From BOG-908 sp965198915 (GTDB taxonomy: Bacteria > Pseudomonadota > Alphaproteobacteria > Acetobacterales > Acetobacteraceae), in assembly GCA_965198915.1 (NCBI GenBank), contig CBDAQC010000004.1, forward strand, positions 62,001 through 126,000: DNA of 64,000 nucleotides, written 5' to 3'. The stretch's first letter is position 1; each line of letters starts with the position of its first letter. Under the pieces are notes generated by a model. It did not search any database, was not told where the DNA came from, and saw nothing but the letters and a program-made list of their open reading frames with translations. Both the position numbers and the translations under genes were made by a program. Positions 1 through 9,353 of the stretch are shown one piece after another.

Positions 1-6
1 AGGGCG

Positions 7-49
7 TAAAAGTTTTTTGCTTCTTTCTTTCAAAAAAGAAGGCCTTGCC
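7..49. repeat. Dispersed palindromic element, single right arm
   Basis: This is one right-hand arm of the dispersed element family: GCAAAAG-type hairpin, T-rich run, then a T/A stem closing with GAAGGCC. The GAAGGCC end lies directly against the stop codon of the TPR gene (stop at 50-52). The other arm, if present, is outside the window. Confidence 0.8.
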
Positions 50-1661
50 TTACTTCGAAGCGCTCTTCAACCGGGCCTCGATCCGCGCCTGCTCGTCAGC
101 GTCGGGCTTCAGCACCAGCGCCCGGCGCCACTGGTCTTCCGCCTCGATGCGGCGCCCCGCGTTCCAATACGCATCGCCCAGATGCCCGGTGATACTCGGA
201 TCCTCCGGCTCCAGCTCGGCGGCCTTCTCCAGCAGCCGCAGCGCCTCCTTTGTGTCGCCCTGGCGCAGCGCCACCCAGCCCAGGCTGTCCACGATCGCGC
301 CGTCGTTCGGCCGCGCATGCAGCGCGCGTTCGACCATCTCGCGCGCCAGCGGCAGGTCCTCGTTCCGCTCGGCCATCGCGTAGCCCAGGAAGTTCAGCAC
401 GAACGGCTGGTCCGGCGAGAGCTCCAGCGCGCGGTTCATGTCCGCCTGCGCGCGCGGCCACTCATGCGCGCGCTCCAACGCGCTGCCGCGCGCGTAGAAC
501 ACCACCCAGTCGGCCGCCTGCGGATGACGCAGCAGGGCGATCGCGCGGTCATAGGCGCCGATCGCCTCACCGAACTTCTTCTGGTCGGCCAGCGTGTCGC
601 CAAGCTGGGCCAGCGGCTCCGGCCGCTTCGGGTAGGTGGCGGCCAGCGCGCGCAACAGGCTGACCGCATCGTCGCGCCGGTCCTGCCGCGCATACAGATT
701 GGCCAGGCGAAGCTGCACCACCGGCTTGAGCGGATCGTCCTGCGCCACGCGCTCCAGCTCGCTGGCCGCCAGCTTGAAACTGCTTGTGGTTGGCGGCGAT
801 CTCGGAGGCCAGCAGATGCGCGTCCGTCATCCCCGGCTCGGCGATCAGCGCCACCTGCACCAGCAGCTCGCTCACCTCGTGGCTGCTCTGGCTGTCGGCG
901 GCCGCGGCCACCTCCACCAGCGCCATCGCCAAGCCGTGCAGCGGCGCCGGCGCGTGCGCATGGTCCAGCGCCGCCACCAGGCGCGGCTCGGCGATGCCCA
1001 GCTCCGGCGAGGCGGCGATCGCGCCATCGATGGTGGCGCGGGCGGCGGTCATGTCACCGCTGCGCGCCTGCCAGCTTGCGAGTATCTGGGCGAATTGCAG
1101 GCTCGGCTGCGTCTGGCCATGCGCCAGGTCGGCGTAGAGCCGCTGCGCCAGCCCGTCCCGGTGCGCGGCGTCGGCCAGCAGGGCCGCGTGCAGCGGCGCG
1201 ATAGCGCCCAGCTTGCCGCCGGCGACAGCCGGCTGCAGCGTGTCCATCGCGCGGTCGCTCTGGCCCTGCGCCTGCTGCGCCCAGGCCAGCAGCAGCGGCC
1301 GGATCGCGTCGGCCAGCGCCTGGTGCGGCAGCTCCGCATAACCCAGCTCCGCCTGCTGCCAGTTGCCGTCATGCGCCGCGCGTGTGGCCAGCAGAAGCTG
1401 CGCCAGCGGGTTGGTGGGCAGCGAGCGCGCCAGTTGCGCGGCCTGGCTGTCGCCGGCCAGCAGCGCGAGCACGAACGCGTCTTCCCGCAATTCGGGGTTG
1501 GTGGGGTCGCCCGCCAGCGCGTCCGCCATGCTGGACGCAGCGCGCGCCGGATCGCCCTGATGCGAGGCGAACTGGGACACCAGGAAATCCGCCGGCCGCG
1601 CCGCCTGGGCGGCGGGCGCGAGGGCGACGGTCAGAAGGAGCGCAACGCGTAGCCTGTTCAT
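50..1661 (-). CDS. TPR-repeat protein, frameshifted in this sequence
   Basis: A tetratricopeptide-repeat protein that would be about 536 residues after correcting one frameshift. The start at 1661 opens with a signal peptide (MNRLRVALLLTVALAPAAQA), so it is probably exported to the periplasm or outer membrane. The first frame runs to about 777. Removing one base near 776 (TTT-C-AAG to TTT-AAG in sense) joins it to the second frame, which carries clear TPR units (AIGAYDRAI, RALELSPDQPFVLNFLGYAMAE, KAAELEPEDPSITGHLGDAYW). The C-terminal part resembles TPR proteins found throughout Rhodospirillales. The exact partner is unknown. The frameshift may be a sequencing error because both halves are well preserved. 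Confidence 0.75.
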
Positions 1662-1744
1662 GCTGCCAGCGTAGGCGGTTCCCGCGCTGCGCTCAACTGA
1701 CCACGGGCGATACGCGGCGGCCTGCCGTGTCACTGCTGAGAAGG

Positions 1745-2046
1745 AAGCAAGCAGTCCTTTTTTGGAAAAAAGGACCAAAAAACTTTTGCTACCCCGCATC
1801 TGCAGCAGCCGGGTGTTTCCGGATATTCAGAGCTGGTGGAAATGCGCCAGTAGTAAAAGTTTTTTGCTTCTGAGCTGCTTGCAAAACTTGGCATGGCGAG
1901 TCGGCTGGCGTGCGTTTGCGAGCACCGGAGCGGAGTGGCCTCCTGTGGCCATGAGCACCGGAGCGCAGCAAACGCGCGTCAGACGGCCGCCAGGGCGAGT
2001 TTTGCAAGCAGCTCTTCTTTTTTCAAAAAAGAAGGCCTTCCTTGCC
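1745..2046. repeat. Composite palindromic element, GTCC-type left arm, interrupted right arm
   Basis: The left arm (1745-1790) has the stem variant AGTCC-T6-GG-A6-GGACC, followed by the AACTTTTGC segment. A core of about 60 bp follows, then the right arm (1852-1871 and 2015-2046), which is split by the insertion at 1872-2014. The right arm ends in GAAGGCC just before the ETF-QO stop codon at 2051. The element fills nearly all of the space between the TPR gene start and ETF-QO. Confidence 0.8.
1872..2014. mobile_element. 143-bp MITE-like palindromic insertion
   Basis: Perfect 16-bp terminal inverted repeats (GAGCTGCTTGCAAAAC at 1872-1887, its reverse complement at 1999-2014) enclose a strongly folded core with further internal pairing. 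TTCT occurs on both sides (1868-1871 and 2015-2018). Removing the insert and one TTCT restores an ordinary right arm of the dispersed palindromic element. There is no coding capacity. The core (GAGCACCGGAGCGG, GTGGCCATGAGC, GGCCGCCAGGGCG) is shared with 17657-17777. Confidence 0.65.
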
Positions 2047-2050
2047 TTCC

Positions 2051-3694
2051 TCACATCCCCCCAGGATAAGCCGGCCCCCCGCCCCCCTCAGGCGCCGACC
2101 AATCGATGTTCTGCGTAGGATCCTTGATGTCGCACGTCTTGCAGTGCACGCAGTTCTGCGCGTTGATCTGCAGGCGCGGATGGCCCTCTTCCACGCCCAC
2201 CGCCTCGTACACCCCGGCCGGGCAGTAGCGGCTCTCCGGGCTGCGGTATTCGTCCCAGTTCACGCCCAGCCAGCGGCCGGGATCGCGCAGCTTGAGGTGG
2301 ACCGGCTGGTTCTCCTCATGGTTCGTGTTGCTGATGAACACGCTGGACAGCCGGTCGAACGTCAGCACGCCGTCCGGCTTCGGATAGACGATCTTGTTGG
2401 CATCCGTCGCACGCGCCAGGCCCTCGTTGTCGCTGTGCTTGTGGTGAAACGTCCAGGGCGCGTGGCCGCGGAACAGGAACGTGTCCAGCCCAGAATACGC
2501 CATGAAGCCGTACAGACCGAACTTGGCGAACGCCGGCCGCAGGTTGCGCTCGCGCTTCAGCTCCGGATACAGCCAGCTCGCGCGGAACTTCTCCGTATAG
2601 GCCGTCAGCTCCATCGTGCGGTCCGTGGCAAGCGCTTCGGCCGCGGCTTCGGCCGCCAGCATGCCGGACTTCATCGCGCAGTGCGTGCCCTTGATCTTCG
2701 GCAGGTTCAGGAACCCTGCCGAGTCACCCATCAGCGCGCCGCCCGGGAACGTCAGCTTCGGTATCGACTGAAACCCGCCTTCCGACAGCGCGCGCGCGCC
2801 GTAGCTGATACGCCGCCCGCCTTCGAAATGCTTGCGCATGGCGGGATGCGTCTTCAGCCGCTGCATCTCGTCGAACGGCGACAGCCACGGATTCTTGTAG
2901 TCCAGCCCGACGACGTAGCCGAACGACACCAGGCCGTCCCCGAAATGATACAGCCACGATCCCGCATAGGTGCTGTTGTCCGCCGGCCAGCCGACCGTGT
3001 GCTGGATGAACCCCGGCTTGTGATTCTCGCGCGGGATCTCCCACAATTCCTTGATGCCGAGCCCGTAGGTCTGCGGGTCGACGCCCTCGCGCAGATTGAA
3101 CGTCGCCATCAGCTGCTTGGACAGCGACCCGCGGCACCCCTCGCCGAACAGCGTGTAGGCGGCACGCAACTCCATGCCCACCGCATAATTGGGCCCGTGC
3201 TCGCCTTCCTTGGTGACGCCCATGTCGCCGGTCGCGACACCCACCACCCGATCCTGCCCGGAAGCATCGGCCTCGATCAGCAGCTCGGCCGCCGAGAACC
3301 CGGGATAGATTTCCACGCCCAGCTCTTCGGCCTGCTTGCCCAGCCAGCGCACCACGTCGCTCAGGCTGACGATGTAGTTGCCGTGATTGTTCATCTGCGG
3401 CGGGTTGATCGGCGAACGGAACGCGCGCTTCTCCGTCAGAAAGACGAAATGGTCCTCCGTGGCCATTGTGTGCAGCGGCGCCCCGCGCTCGCGCCAGTCC
3501 GGCAGCAGCTCCTCCAGCGCGCCGGGCTCGATCACCGCACCCGACAGGATGTGCGCGCCCACCTCGCCGGCCTTTTCCACCACGCAGACGGCCGCGTCCG
3601 GCGCCAGCTGTTTCAGGCGAATGGCCGCCGCCAGTCCCGCGGGCCCGGCGCCCACGATCACCACGTCGAACTCCATCGCCTCGCGCTCGCTCAT
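2051..3694 (-). CDS. Electron transfer flavoprotein-ubiquinone oxidoreductase
   Basis: ETF-QO, 547 residues. It passes electrons from reduced ETF (fatty-acid and amino-acid dehydrogenases) to ubiquinone at the inner membrane. The N-terminus has the FAD-binding Rossmann motif VVIVGAGPAGLAAAIRL. The C-terminus has the 4Fe-4S ligands YCPAGVYE and CVHCKTCDIKDPTQNIDW, typical of the family. The chosen start (MSEREAMEFDVVIV) is at 3694, because the upstream in-frame extension has no family counterpart. Dispersed palindromic elements stand on both sides, so it is probably a single-gene transcript. Length and motifs are full and normal. Confidence 0.95.
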   Translation of the reverse strand: MSEREAMEFDVVIVGAGPAGLAAAIRLKQLAPDAAVCVVEKAGEVGAHILSGAVIEPGALEELLPDWRERGAPLHTMATEDHFVFLTEKRAFRSPINPPQMNNHGNYIVSLSDVVRWLGKQAEELGVEIYPGFSAAELLIEADASGQDRVVGVATGDMGVTKEGEHGPNYAVGMELRAAYTLFGEGCRGSLSKQLMATFNLREGVDPQTYGLGIKELWEIPRENHKPGFIQHTVGWPADNSTYAGSWLYHFGDGLVSFGYVVGLDYKNPWLSPFDEMQRLKTHPAMRKHFEGGRRISYGARALSEGGFQSIPKLTFPGGALMGDSAGFLNLPKIKGTHCAMKSGMLAAEAAAEALATDRTMELTAYTEKFRASWLYPELKRERNLRPAFAKFGLYGFMAYSGLDTFLFRGHAPWTFHHKHSDNEGLARATDANKIVYPKPDGVLTFDRLSSVFISNTNHEENQPVHLKLRDPGRWLGVNWDEYRSPESRYCPAGVYEAVGVEEGHPRLQINAQNCVHCKTCDIKDPTQNIDWSAPEGGGGPAYPGGM

Positions 3695-3813
3695 GCCCCA
3701 ACGTCCCCTGTGTGCATCTTGATTGACGTATAAGGCAGGGTATTGCCGCACTTAAAGACCCTACGCATGCAGGTTGGGCGTGCGCGGGCGGCGGGAAGCC
3801 CTGGAAGGAAGCA

Positions 3814-3990
3814 AAGCAAGGCCTTCTTTTTTGAAAAAAAGAAGCAAAAAACTTTTGCTCCCTCGCCTGCAACAACGCGCGGCCCGGTTCTGCCAATGCG
3901 CGCTTCGGCAGAACCGGGCCGCGCGTCAGGGCAGGCGGGGGGAGAAAAGTTTTTTGCTTCTTTTTTTCAAAAAAGAAGGCCTTGCTTGCC
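3814..3990. repeat. Composite palindromic element with 19-bp core hairpin
   Basis: Left arm 3814-3859 and right arm 3942-3987, both of the CTTC/GAAG class, enclose a core with a perfect 19-bp stem (CGCGCGGCCCGGTTCTGCC at 3876-3894 against 3907-3925, 12-nt loop). The right arm overlaps the 3' end of the WcbI-domain gene and supplies its last codons and stop. In either direction an RNA copy would be a GC hairpin followed by a U-rich tract, so it looks like a two-way intrinsic terminator. Confidence 0.8.
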
Positions 3991-5559
3991 TATTTCGGCC
4001 CAAACAACCGAGCCACCAATCCCTTTGGGCTCCCCATCCGGCTGCAACTCAGGCGGCAGCACAGGCCGCAGCGGCGGCGGCGGCATCGTCTCCGGCATCG
4101 CGGAGAACGGCCCGTCCACGATGTTGGCCAGGCCGCGCGTGTTGGGCAGCATGCGGGGTAGCACTTCGATCAGCTCCGAGGACGGGGGTAGGGGGACGTA
4201 GCGGTTGGTCGGCGTCTGCGTGGCAGCTGCCGCCGGTGCCGGCTCGCCGAAGCGCGGCAGCTCCACATAGGGCTGCTGCTCCTCGGCGCCGGCGATGACA
4301 AAATCCGGGTTTTCCGGGTCGAAGACGGCGATCGGCGGCAGCTCCGCCGGCACGGGATCCTCGAACACGCCATGCTCGGCGCCGTTGAAGGCGAGCTTGC
4401 CCAGGCTGGTCGGCGCGAACACCGGCGGCTCGGCGGCAGCCGGGCGCACGGGCGTGGGCGGCACCGGCAGGCTGCCGGGCATCAGCCCGGACGTCGCCTG
4501 GTTGTCCGGCAGCGCCTCGTCCACCGGCGCGTAGATCGGCCCCTCCGGCGTGGCCGCCACCGTGCCGGCCGGCGTGGTGGAGGGGATAACCAGCGGCGCC
4601 ACGCCGGCCTTTTCGGCCAGCGCACGCTCCGCGTCCTCCAGGGCGGCCTGCCCCGCCCGCGAGCCGGGCGAGACGTCCAGCGCCTGGCGCAGCAGCGGGA
4701 TCGCCTCGGCCGGATCGCTCTCGGCGAGCTTCATCGCCGTGTGCAGGGCCTCGTTCCACTCGTAGCGCAGGTAGCGCCGGCAATACTGCTCGAAGGTGAA
4801 CGCGCCCTCGTCCAGCACGGGGTAGCGGTGGTCCGGCAGCGGCGCCGCCATGCCGAAATGGCGCAGCACGCCCGGGTGTATCGGCATCGCACCGGGCGTG
4901 AACGGCGCCTCCATCAGCGTCTCGGCGCGCCGGCGGTCCACGCCCAGGCGGCTGAACACGCACCCCGCGATGTGGCGGAACAGCGGCAGGCGCAGGCGCT
5001 CGGCGGTGGCGAACAGGTTCTGCTGGCGGAACTCCGCGGCCACGAAGGCGGCCAGCTCGAACCCGGACCGCCCATCCAGCAGGGCCAGCGCGTTCAGCGA
5101 GGCGTCCAGAAGGTCGTTCAGCCCGGCTTCGGCGGCGATGTCCAACGCCAGGTAACGGCGCACCGCCTCGTCCGCGCCCACCCCCTCGGCCATCATGGCG
5201 TCGAGGAAGATGTCCCCGAAATCGGCCGGATACGGGCCCTCGCGCAGCGCGTGGGTGCCCTGGTTCTTCGGATGCGGCGCGCCGGCATAGGGCCACAGGA
5301 AATCCGCCCGCACCACCGGCACCGCCACCCGCTCGGCGCTGGCCGGCACCAGGTGGTCGGCCACCGTCTCGCCGGCCTGCGTCAGCTCGGTGACCACGAT
5401 GTCGGCCGCCGCGATCACGCGATGCGCCGCCTCGCGCACCAGCGCTTCGGTGCCGATGAAGAACACGTCTTCGTCACTGTCGCCGGCGATGTCGAGACGG
5501 TAGGCCTTCGCCAAAGCCCGCGCCTGTACCCCGCCGGCAAAGACAACCCGTCTGGTCAT
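3967..5559 (-). CDS. WcbI-domain polysaccharide biosynthesis-type protein with Pro-rich tail
   Basis: 530 residues. The first 250 or so (MTRRVVFAGGVQARALAKAY ... DIVVTELTQ ... FLWPYAGAPHPKN ... YPADFGD) match the WcbI putative acetyltransferase fold of capsule biosynthesis enzymes. After a short helical segment resembling a TPR-like repeat (AIPLLRQALDVSPGSRAG), the last 200 residues are proline/alanine-rich and low in complexity. The final residues (GKQGLLF) and stop are encoded by the palindromic element. The start at 5559 gives the expected N-terminal beta strand. There is no glycan gene cluster around it; hldE is the divergent neighbour. The substrate is unknown. Confidence 0.7.
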   Translation of the reverse strand: MTRRVVFAGGVQARALAKAYRLDIAGDSDEDVFFIGTEALVREAAHRVIAAADIVVTELTQAGETVADHLVPASAERVAVPVVRADFLWPYAGAPHPKNQGTHALREGPYPADFGDIFLDAMMAEGVGADEAVRRYLALDIAAEAGLNDLLDASLNALALLDGRSGFELAAFVAAEFRQQNLFATAERLRLPLFRHIAGCVFSRLGVDRRRAETLMEAPFTPGAMPIHPGVLRHFGMAAPLPDHRYPVLDEGAFTFEQYCRRYLRYEWNEALHTAMKLAESDPAEAIPLLRQALDVSPGSRAGQAALEDAERALAEKAGVAPLVIPSTTPAGTVAATPEGPIYAPVDEALPDNQATSGLMPGSLPVPPTPVRPAAAEPPVFAPTSLGKLAFNGAEHGVFEDPVPAELPPIAVFDPENPDFVIAGAEEQQPYVELPRFGEPAPAAAATQTPTNRYVPLPPSSELIEVLPRMLPNTRGLANIVDGPFSAMPETMPPPPLRPVLPPELQPDGEPKGIGGSVVWAEIGKQGLLF

Positions 5560-5706
5560 GCAGCCCCTCGCCACCCCACGGCAGTTCTGGCAATTACCGC
5601 GATGGAAATCAATGCGTAAGAATCGGAATTTTCGGAGTTGAGGCCGGGTTTGCGTCTTTTTTGGAAGGCGGAACCAAAAAGCTGCACTGTCCGGCAATAG
5701 GACAGG

Positions 5707-5749
5707 AAGAAAGGCCTTCTTTTTTGAAAAGAAGCAAAAAACTTTCGCT
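5707..5749. repeat. Dispersed palindromic element, single left arm
   Basis: CTTC/GAAG-class arm in the 279-bp gap between the WcbI gene start and hldE. A degraded second arm-like stretch (TTTTTTGGAAGGCGGAACCAAAAAG) lies at about 5657-5685. An 8-bp tandem repeat (ATGCCGTC, nearly three copies) occupies about 5767-5790. Nothing else is recognised in this gap. Confidence 0.75.
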
Positions 5750-5838
5750 TCTGGCGCTTTGGCCGGCATGCCGTCATGCCGTCATGCCGACGGGCAGCCG
5801 ACTGCCTTTTCAGGCGACTTTCTACCTAGGGGATTCAC

Positions 5839-7287
5839 TTGGACTTCACCGGCCTCACCGTTCTCTGCCTGGGCGACGTCATGCTGGACCGCTTCCTGCA
5901 CGGCGACATCGAGCGCATCTCCCCTGAAGCCCCCGTGCCCGTCATCCGCCTGCGCGAGACCCGCGAGATGCCTGGCGGCGCCGGCAACGTCGCCTGCAAC
6001 ATCGCCTCCCTGGGCGCGCGCGCCGTGCTGGTCGGCCTGGTCGGCGAGGACGAGGCGGGCGCCAAGCTGCGCCGCATCCTCGAGGCGCGCCCCGGAATCG
6101 AGCCCGCGCTCGTCACCAGCGCGCGCCGGCCCACCATCTGCAAGACCCGCTTCATCGCCGGCCGCCAGCAGGTGGTGCGCGCCGACGACGAGAGCGGCGC
6201 CCGCCTGTTCGAGGAAGAAGCCGCCGCCCTGATGGCCGCCGTCGACGCCCGTCTCGCCGGCGCCGGCGCGCTCATCCTGTCGGATTACGGCAAATCCGCG
6301 CTGGAACCGGCCGTGGTCGCCCACGCGATCGCCGCCGCCCGGCGCGCCGGCGTGCCCGTCTTCGTCGACCCCAAATCGGACGATTTCACCCGCTACCGCG
6401 GTGCCACCTGCATCACGCCCAACCTGAAAGAGTTCGCCGCCGCCGCCCGCGGCCCCTGCGGCACCGAAGCCGAGATCGCCACCGCCGCGCGCGCCCTGCT
6501 CGACGATTGCGCGGCCGACGCCATACTCGTCACCCGCTCCGAACGTGGCATGACGCTGGTCGAGCGGACCGGCGAGGTCACCACCGTGCCCGCCCGCGCC
6601 CGCGAGGTGTTCGACGTCTCCGGCGCCGGAGACACCGTCATCGCCACCCTGGCGCTGGCCTGCGCCAGCGGTCGCACGCTCGCCCAGGCCATGCACATCG
6701 CCAACGCGGCCGCTGGCGTCGTCGTCAGCAAGCTCGGCACCGCCACGGCCAACATCGCCGAGGTGATGCACGAACTCTCCGCCCAGGCCGACAAGCTGGC
6801 CGGCGCCCCGGCCCCGGGGCTGCAGAGCATGGACTCCGCGCTCGGCATGGTGGCGCTCTGGCGCGAGCAGGGCCTGCGTGTCGGTTTCACCAACGGCTGC
6901 TTCGACATCCTGCACCCCGGCCACGTGGCCCTGCTCGCCGCCGCCCGCCAAGCCTGCGACCGCCTGGTGGTGGCTCTCAACACCGACGACAGCGTGGCCC
7001 GCCTGAAAGGCCCCACCCGCCCGGTCAACAGCCTGGCCCAGCGCGCCCAGGTGATGGCCGCGATCCGCTTCGTCGATTGCGTGGTGGGCTTCGCCGAAGA
7101 CACGCCGCTGGAGGCGATCACCCGCCTGCTGCCCGACGTGCTGGTGAAGGGCGCCGACTACAGCGTGGCCCAGGTTGTGGGCGCCGACGTGGTGCTGGCC
7201 GCCGGCGGGCGCGTGGTGCTGGCCGAGCTGGTGGCGGGGCAGTCGACGACGGGCATCATCGCGCGCGTTGGGGGGCGCGCCGCGTAA
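5839..7287 (+). CDS. hldE: Bifunctional heptose-7-phosphate kinase / heptose-1-phosphate adenylyltransferase
   Basis: HldE (RfaE), 482 residues, makes ADP-heptose for the lipopolysaccharide inner core in the cytoplasm. Residues 1-310 are a PfkB-type sugar kinase with MPGGAGNVACNIA near the N-terminus and the catalytic GAGDT motif (VSGAGDTVIATLALA). Residues 340-480 are the nucleotidyltransferase with FTNGCFDILHPGHVALL (HxGH-type) and VKGADYSVAQVVG. The start is TTG at 5839, preceded by a TAGGGGA-like ribosome site; no upstream ATG fits. A palindromic arm follows 8 bp after the stop and probably terminates the transcript. Confidence 0.95.
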   Translation: MDFTGLTVLCLGDVMLDRFLHGDIERISPEAPVPVIRLRETREMPGGAGNVACNIASLGARAVLVGLVGEDEAGAKLRRILEARPGIEPALVTSARRPTICKTRFIAGRQQVVRADDESGARLFEEEAAALMAAVDARLAGAGALILSDYGKSALEPAVVAHAIAAARRAGVPVFVDPKSDDFTRYRGATCITPNLKEFAAAARGPCGTEAEIATAARALLDDCAADAILVTRSERGMTLVERTGEVTTVPARAREVFDVSGAGDTVIATLALACASGRTLAQAMHIANAAAGVVVSKLGTATANIAEVMHELSAQADKLAGAPAPGLQSMDSALGMVALWREQGLRVGFTNGCFDILHPGHVALLAAARQACDRLVVALNTDDSVARLKGPTRPVNSLAQRAQVMAAIRFVDCVVGFAEDTPLEAITRLLPDVLVKGADYSVAQVVGADVVLAAGGRVVLAELVAGQSTTGIIARVGGRAA

Positions 7288-7295
7288 GGAAGCAA

Positions 7296-7341
7296 GCAAG
7301 CAAGGCCTTCTTTTTTGCAAAAAAGAAGCAAAAAACTTTTG
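7296..7341. repeat. Dispersed palindromic element, single left arm
   Basis: CTTC/GAAG-class arm beginning just after the hldE stop codon, with GGCC toward the gene. The core beyond it (CTGGCGCTGCTCTGCGG) is degenerate and no right arm is found. Confidence 0.8.
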
Positions 7342-7602
7342 CTCCTGGCGCTGCTCTGCGGCGCGCGAACCTCGGACGCAGCGGACCGGTGCGGATGCCA
7401 GCGCCTGTGACCGAAAGCTCTGCTGACCTGTCGGCATAGACCACGAAGACCGCCAGCGCGGCGCTGAACCCGGGCGTTCCACTTGGCGTCTTTGGCCCCA
7501 CACCTGAGCTATGTGAACGCCGCGGGCTCCGACGCTGCTAGCCTGATCTTATCACCCTGATATTCAAGCAGGACGGATCGCAGCGCGCGCAACGCCAAAG
7601 AA

Positions 7603-7645
7603 CGAAAAACCTTTCTTTCTGTAAGAAAGGAGCAAAGACTTTAAC
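7603..7645. repeat. Degenerate palindromic arm in the hldE-serS gap
   Basis: A diverged left arm: CCTTTCTT ... AAGAAAGG stem followed by AGCAAAGACTTT. The 667-bp gap 7288-7954 otherwise holds this arm, the arm at 7296, a weak inverted pair resembling the CACCAAG family (about 7442-7500) and the CTTCGTG repeat at 7728-7770. No gene is supported there. Confidence 0.5.
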
Positions 7646-7727
7646 TACTTGCTCAGCTCCACGGCGCGCAAAAACGACAAGTTCCAGCCAACCGTCAAAG
7701 CCAAAATCGACAAGACGAAATCGCTGC

Positions 7728-7770
7728 TTTCTTCTTCGTGTCCTTCGTGCTCTTCGTGCCCTTCGTGTTC
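7728..7770. repeat. 9-nt periodic CTTCGTG repeat arm
   Basis: CTTCGTG recurs at a 9-nt period (CTTCGTGTC, CTTCGTGCT, CTTCGTGCC, CTTCGTGTT). It belongs to the same family as the paired arms near 9.4, 15.0, 38.7 and 40.3 kb. No clear partner arm is seen here. A small reading frame across it is an artefact of the repeat. Confidence 0.7.
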
Positions 7771-7954
7771 AAAAAGCTGCCACACCAAAGCGCACGCCGA
7801 CCATTATGCGGCGACGCCCCCAACCACCTCCAACTCACATTGAACATCGCCACCCGCTACGACTTGCCCGACAGCACCGTCCGCCAAGCGCCATTCCGTC
7901 CCCGCCAGCGAAACCGTTAGCGAGACCGTAACGATGCCGGACCGGCCGCGGAAA

Positions 7955-9233
7955 TCACATATCGCGGCGTATCACCGCCACGCCGCCCATGCCCGGGCGC
8001 AGCACCGCGGGCACCACCACGCTGCCGTCCGCCTGCTGGTAGGTCTCCAACACCGCGATCAACGCGCGCCCCACCGCCACGCCGGACCCGTTCAACGTGT
8101 GCACGTGCGCCACGGTCTTGCCATCGGCCGCACGGAAGCGCGCGTTCATGCGGCGCGCCTGGAACGCCCGCGTGTTGGAGCACGAGCTGATCTCCCGCCA
8201 CATCGCCTGCCCCGGCAGCCAAACCTCCAAATCATGCGTGCGCGCAGCGCCGAACCCGGTGTCGCCCGCACACAGCAGCATGCGCCGGTACGGTATCTCG
8301 AGTGCCTCCAGCACCGCCTCGGCACAGCGCGTCATCCGCTCGTGCTCCGCGTCGCTGTGGTCCGGATGCACGATGCTGACCAATTCCACCTTGCGGAACT
8401 GGTGCTGGCGCAACATGCCGCGCGTGTCGCGCCCTGCCGAGCCGGCCTCGCTGCGGAAACACTCGGTCAGCGCCGTGCGCCGTATCGGCAGTGCCGCCTC
8501 GGCCAGTATGTCGCCCGCCACCATGTTGGTGATCGGCACCTCGGCCGTCGGTATCAGCCAGCGCCCGTCCGTCGTGCGAAACGAATCCTCGGCGAATTTC
8601 GGCAACTGGTTGGTGCCGAAGAACGCCGCCTCGTTGACCAGCGCCGGCACGCTCACTTCCGTATAGCCGTGCTGCGTGGTGTGCATGTCCAGCATGAATT
8701 GCCCCAGCGCGCGCTCCAGCCGTGCCAGCGGGCCGTGCAGGATGGTGAACCGGCTGCCGGAGATCTTCGCCGCCCGCTCGAAATCCATCATCGCCAACGC
8801 CTCGCCCAGCTCGAAATGCTGGCGCGCGGGGAAGTCGAGATCACGCGGCGTGCCCCAGTGTTTCAGCGCGCGGTTTGTCCGCCTCGTCCGCACCGTCCGG
8901 CACCTCGGCATCCAGCACGTTCGGCAGCGCGGCCAACGCCGTGCGCAATTCGGCATCCAGCGCCGCGTGGCGCCCGTCCAGCCGCTCCATCTCGCCGCGC
9001 AGCGCCGTGGCCTCTGCCTCCTGGGCCGCAGTATCGCCGCCCACACGCTTGGCCTGTCCGATCTCGCGCGCCAGCACGTTGCGACGGGACTGCGCATCCT
9101 GCTGCGCGGTGGCGGCGGCACGCCGCTCGGCGTCCAGGGCCAGGAGCGGTCGGGACGCATCCGGCAAGCGGCGCCGCGCCATGGCGGCGTCGAATGCGGC
9201 TGCATCGGCGCGTATTGTTCTGATGTCGTGCAT
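7955..9233 (-). CDS. serS: Serine-tRNA ligase, frameshifted in this sequence
   Basis: SerRS charges tRNA-Ser and would be 425 residues, the usual length, after one correction. The start at 9233 (MHDIRTIRADAAAFDAAM) leads into the N-terminal coiled-coil arm. Near 8874 a run of AAA where AA restores the frame (GAC-AAC-CGC-GCG-CTG) shifts into the catalytic domain, which has the class II motifs (PTAEVPITNM, TECFRSEAGSAGRDTRGMLRQHQF, and a C-terminal SGVAVGRALIAVLE). The gene is normally essential, so a sequencing error is more likely than decay. It ends the argS-to-serS block on this strand. A palindromic arm lies 4 bp upstream of the start. Confidence 0.88.
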
Positions 9234-9237
9234 GAGG

Positions 9238-9283
9238 AAGAAAGGCCTTCTTTTTTGCAAAAAAGAAGCAAAAAACTTTTGCT
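9238..9283. repeat. Dispersed palindromic element, single left arm upstream of serS
   Basis: CTTC/GAAG-class arm. Read in the serS direction it ends with AAGAAGGCCTTTC a few bases before the start codon, so the repeat forms the 5' leader and offers the only AGAAGG-like ribosome site. Confidence 0.8.
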
Positions 9284-9353
9284 CCCTCGCTGCTGCCGCG
9301 GCTTCGGCGTTTCCTGAAATACCGTGCTGTTGTCGCGGCGGGAAGAAGGGTCG

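Noticed and set aside
7649..7843. Small Cys-rich reading frame (CPSCSSCPSC)
   Set aside because: The Cys pattern is only the CTTCGTG 9-nt repeat read in one frame; no ribosome site or homologue-like features.
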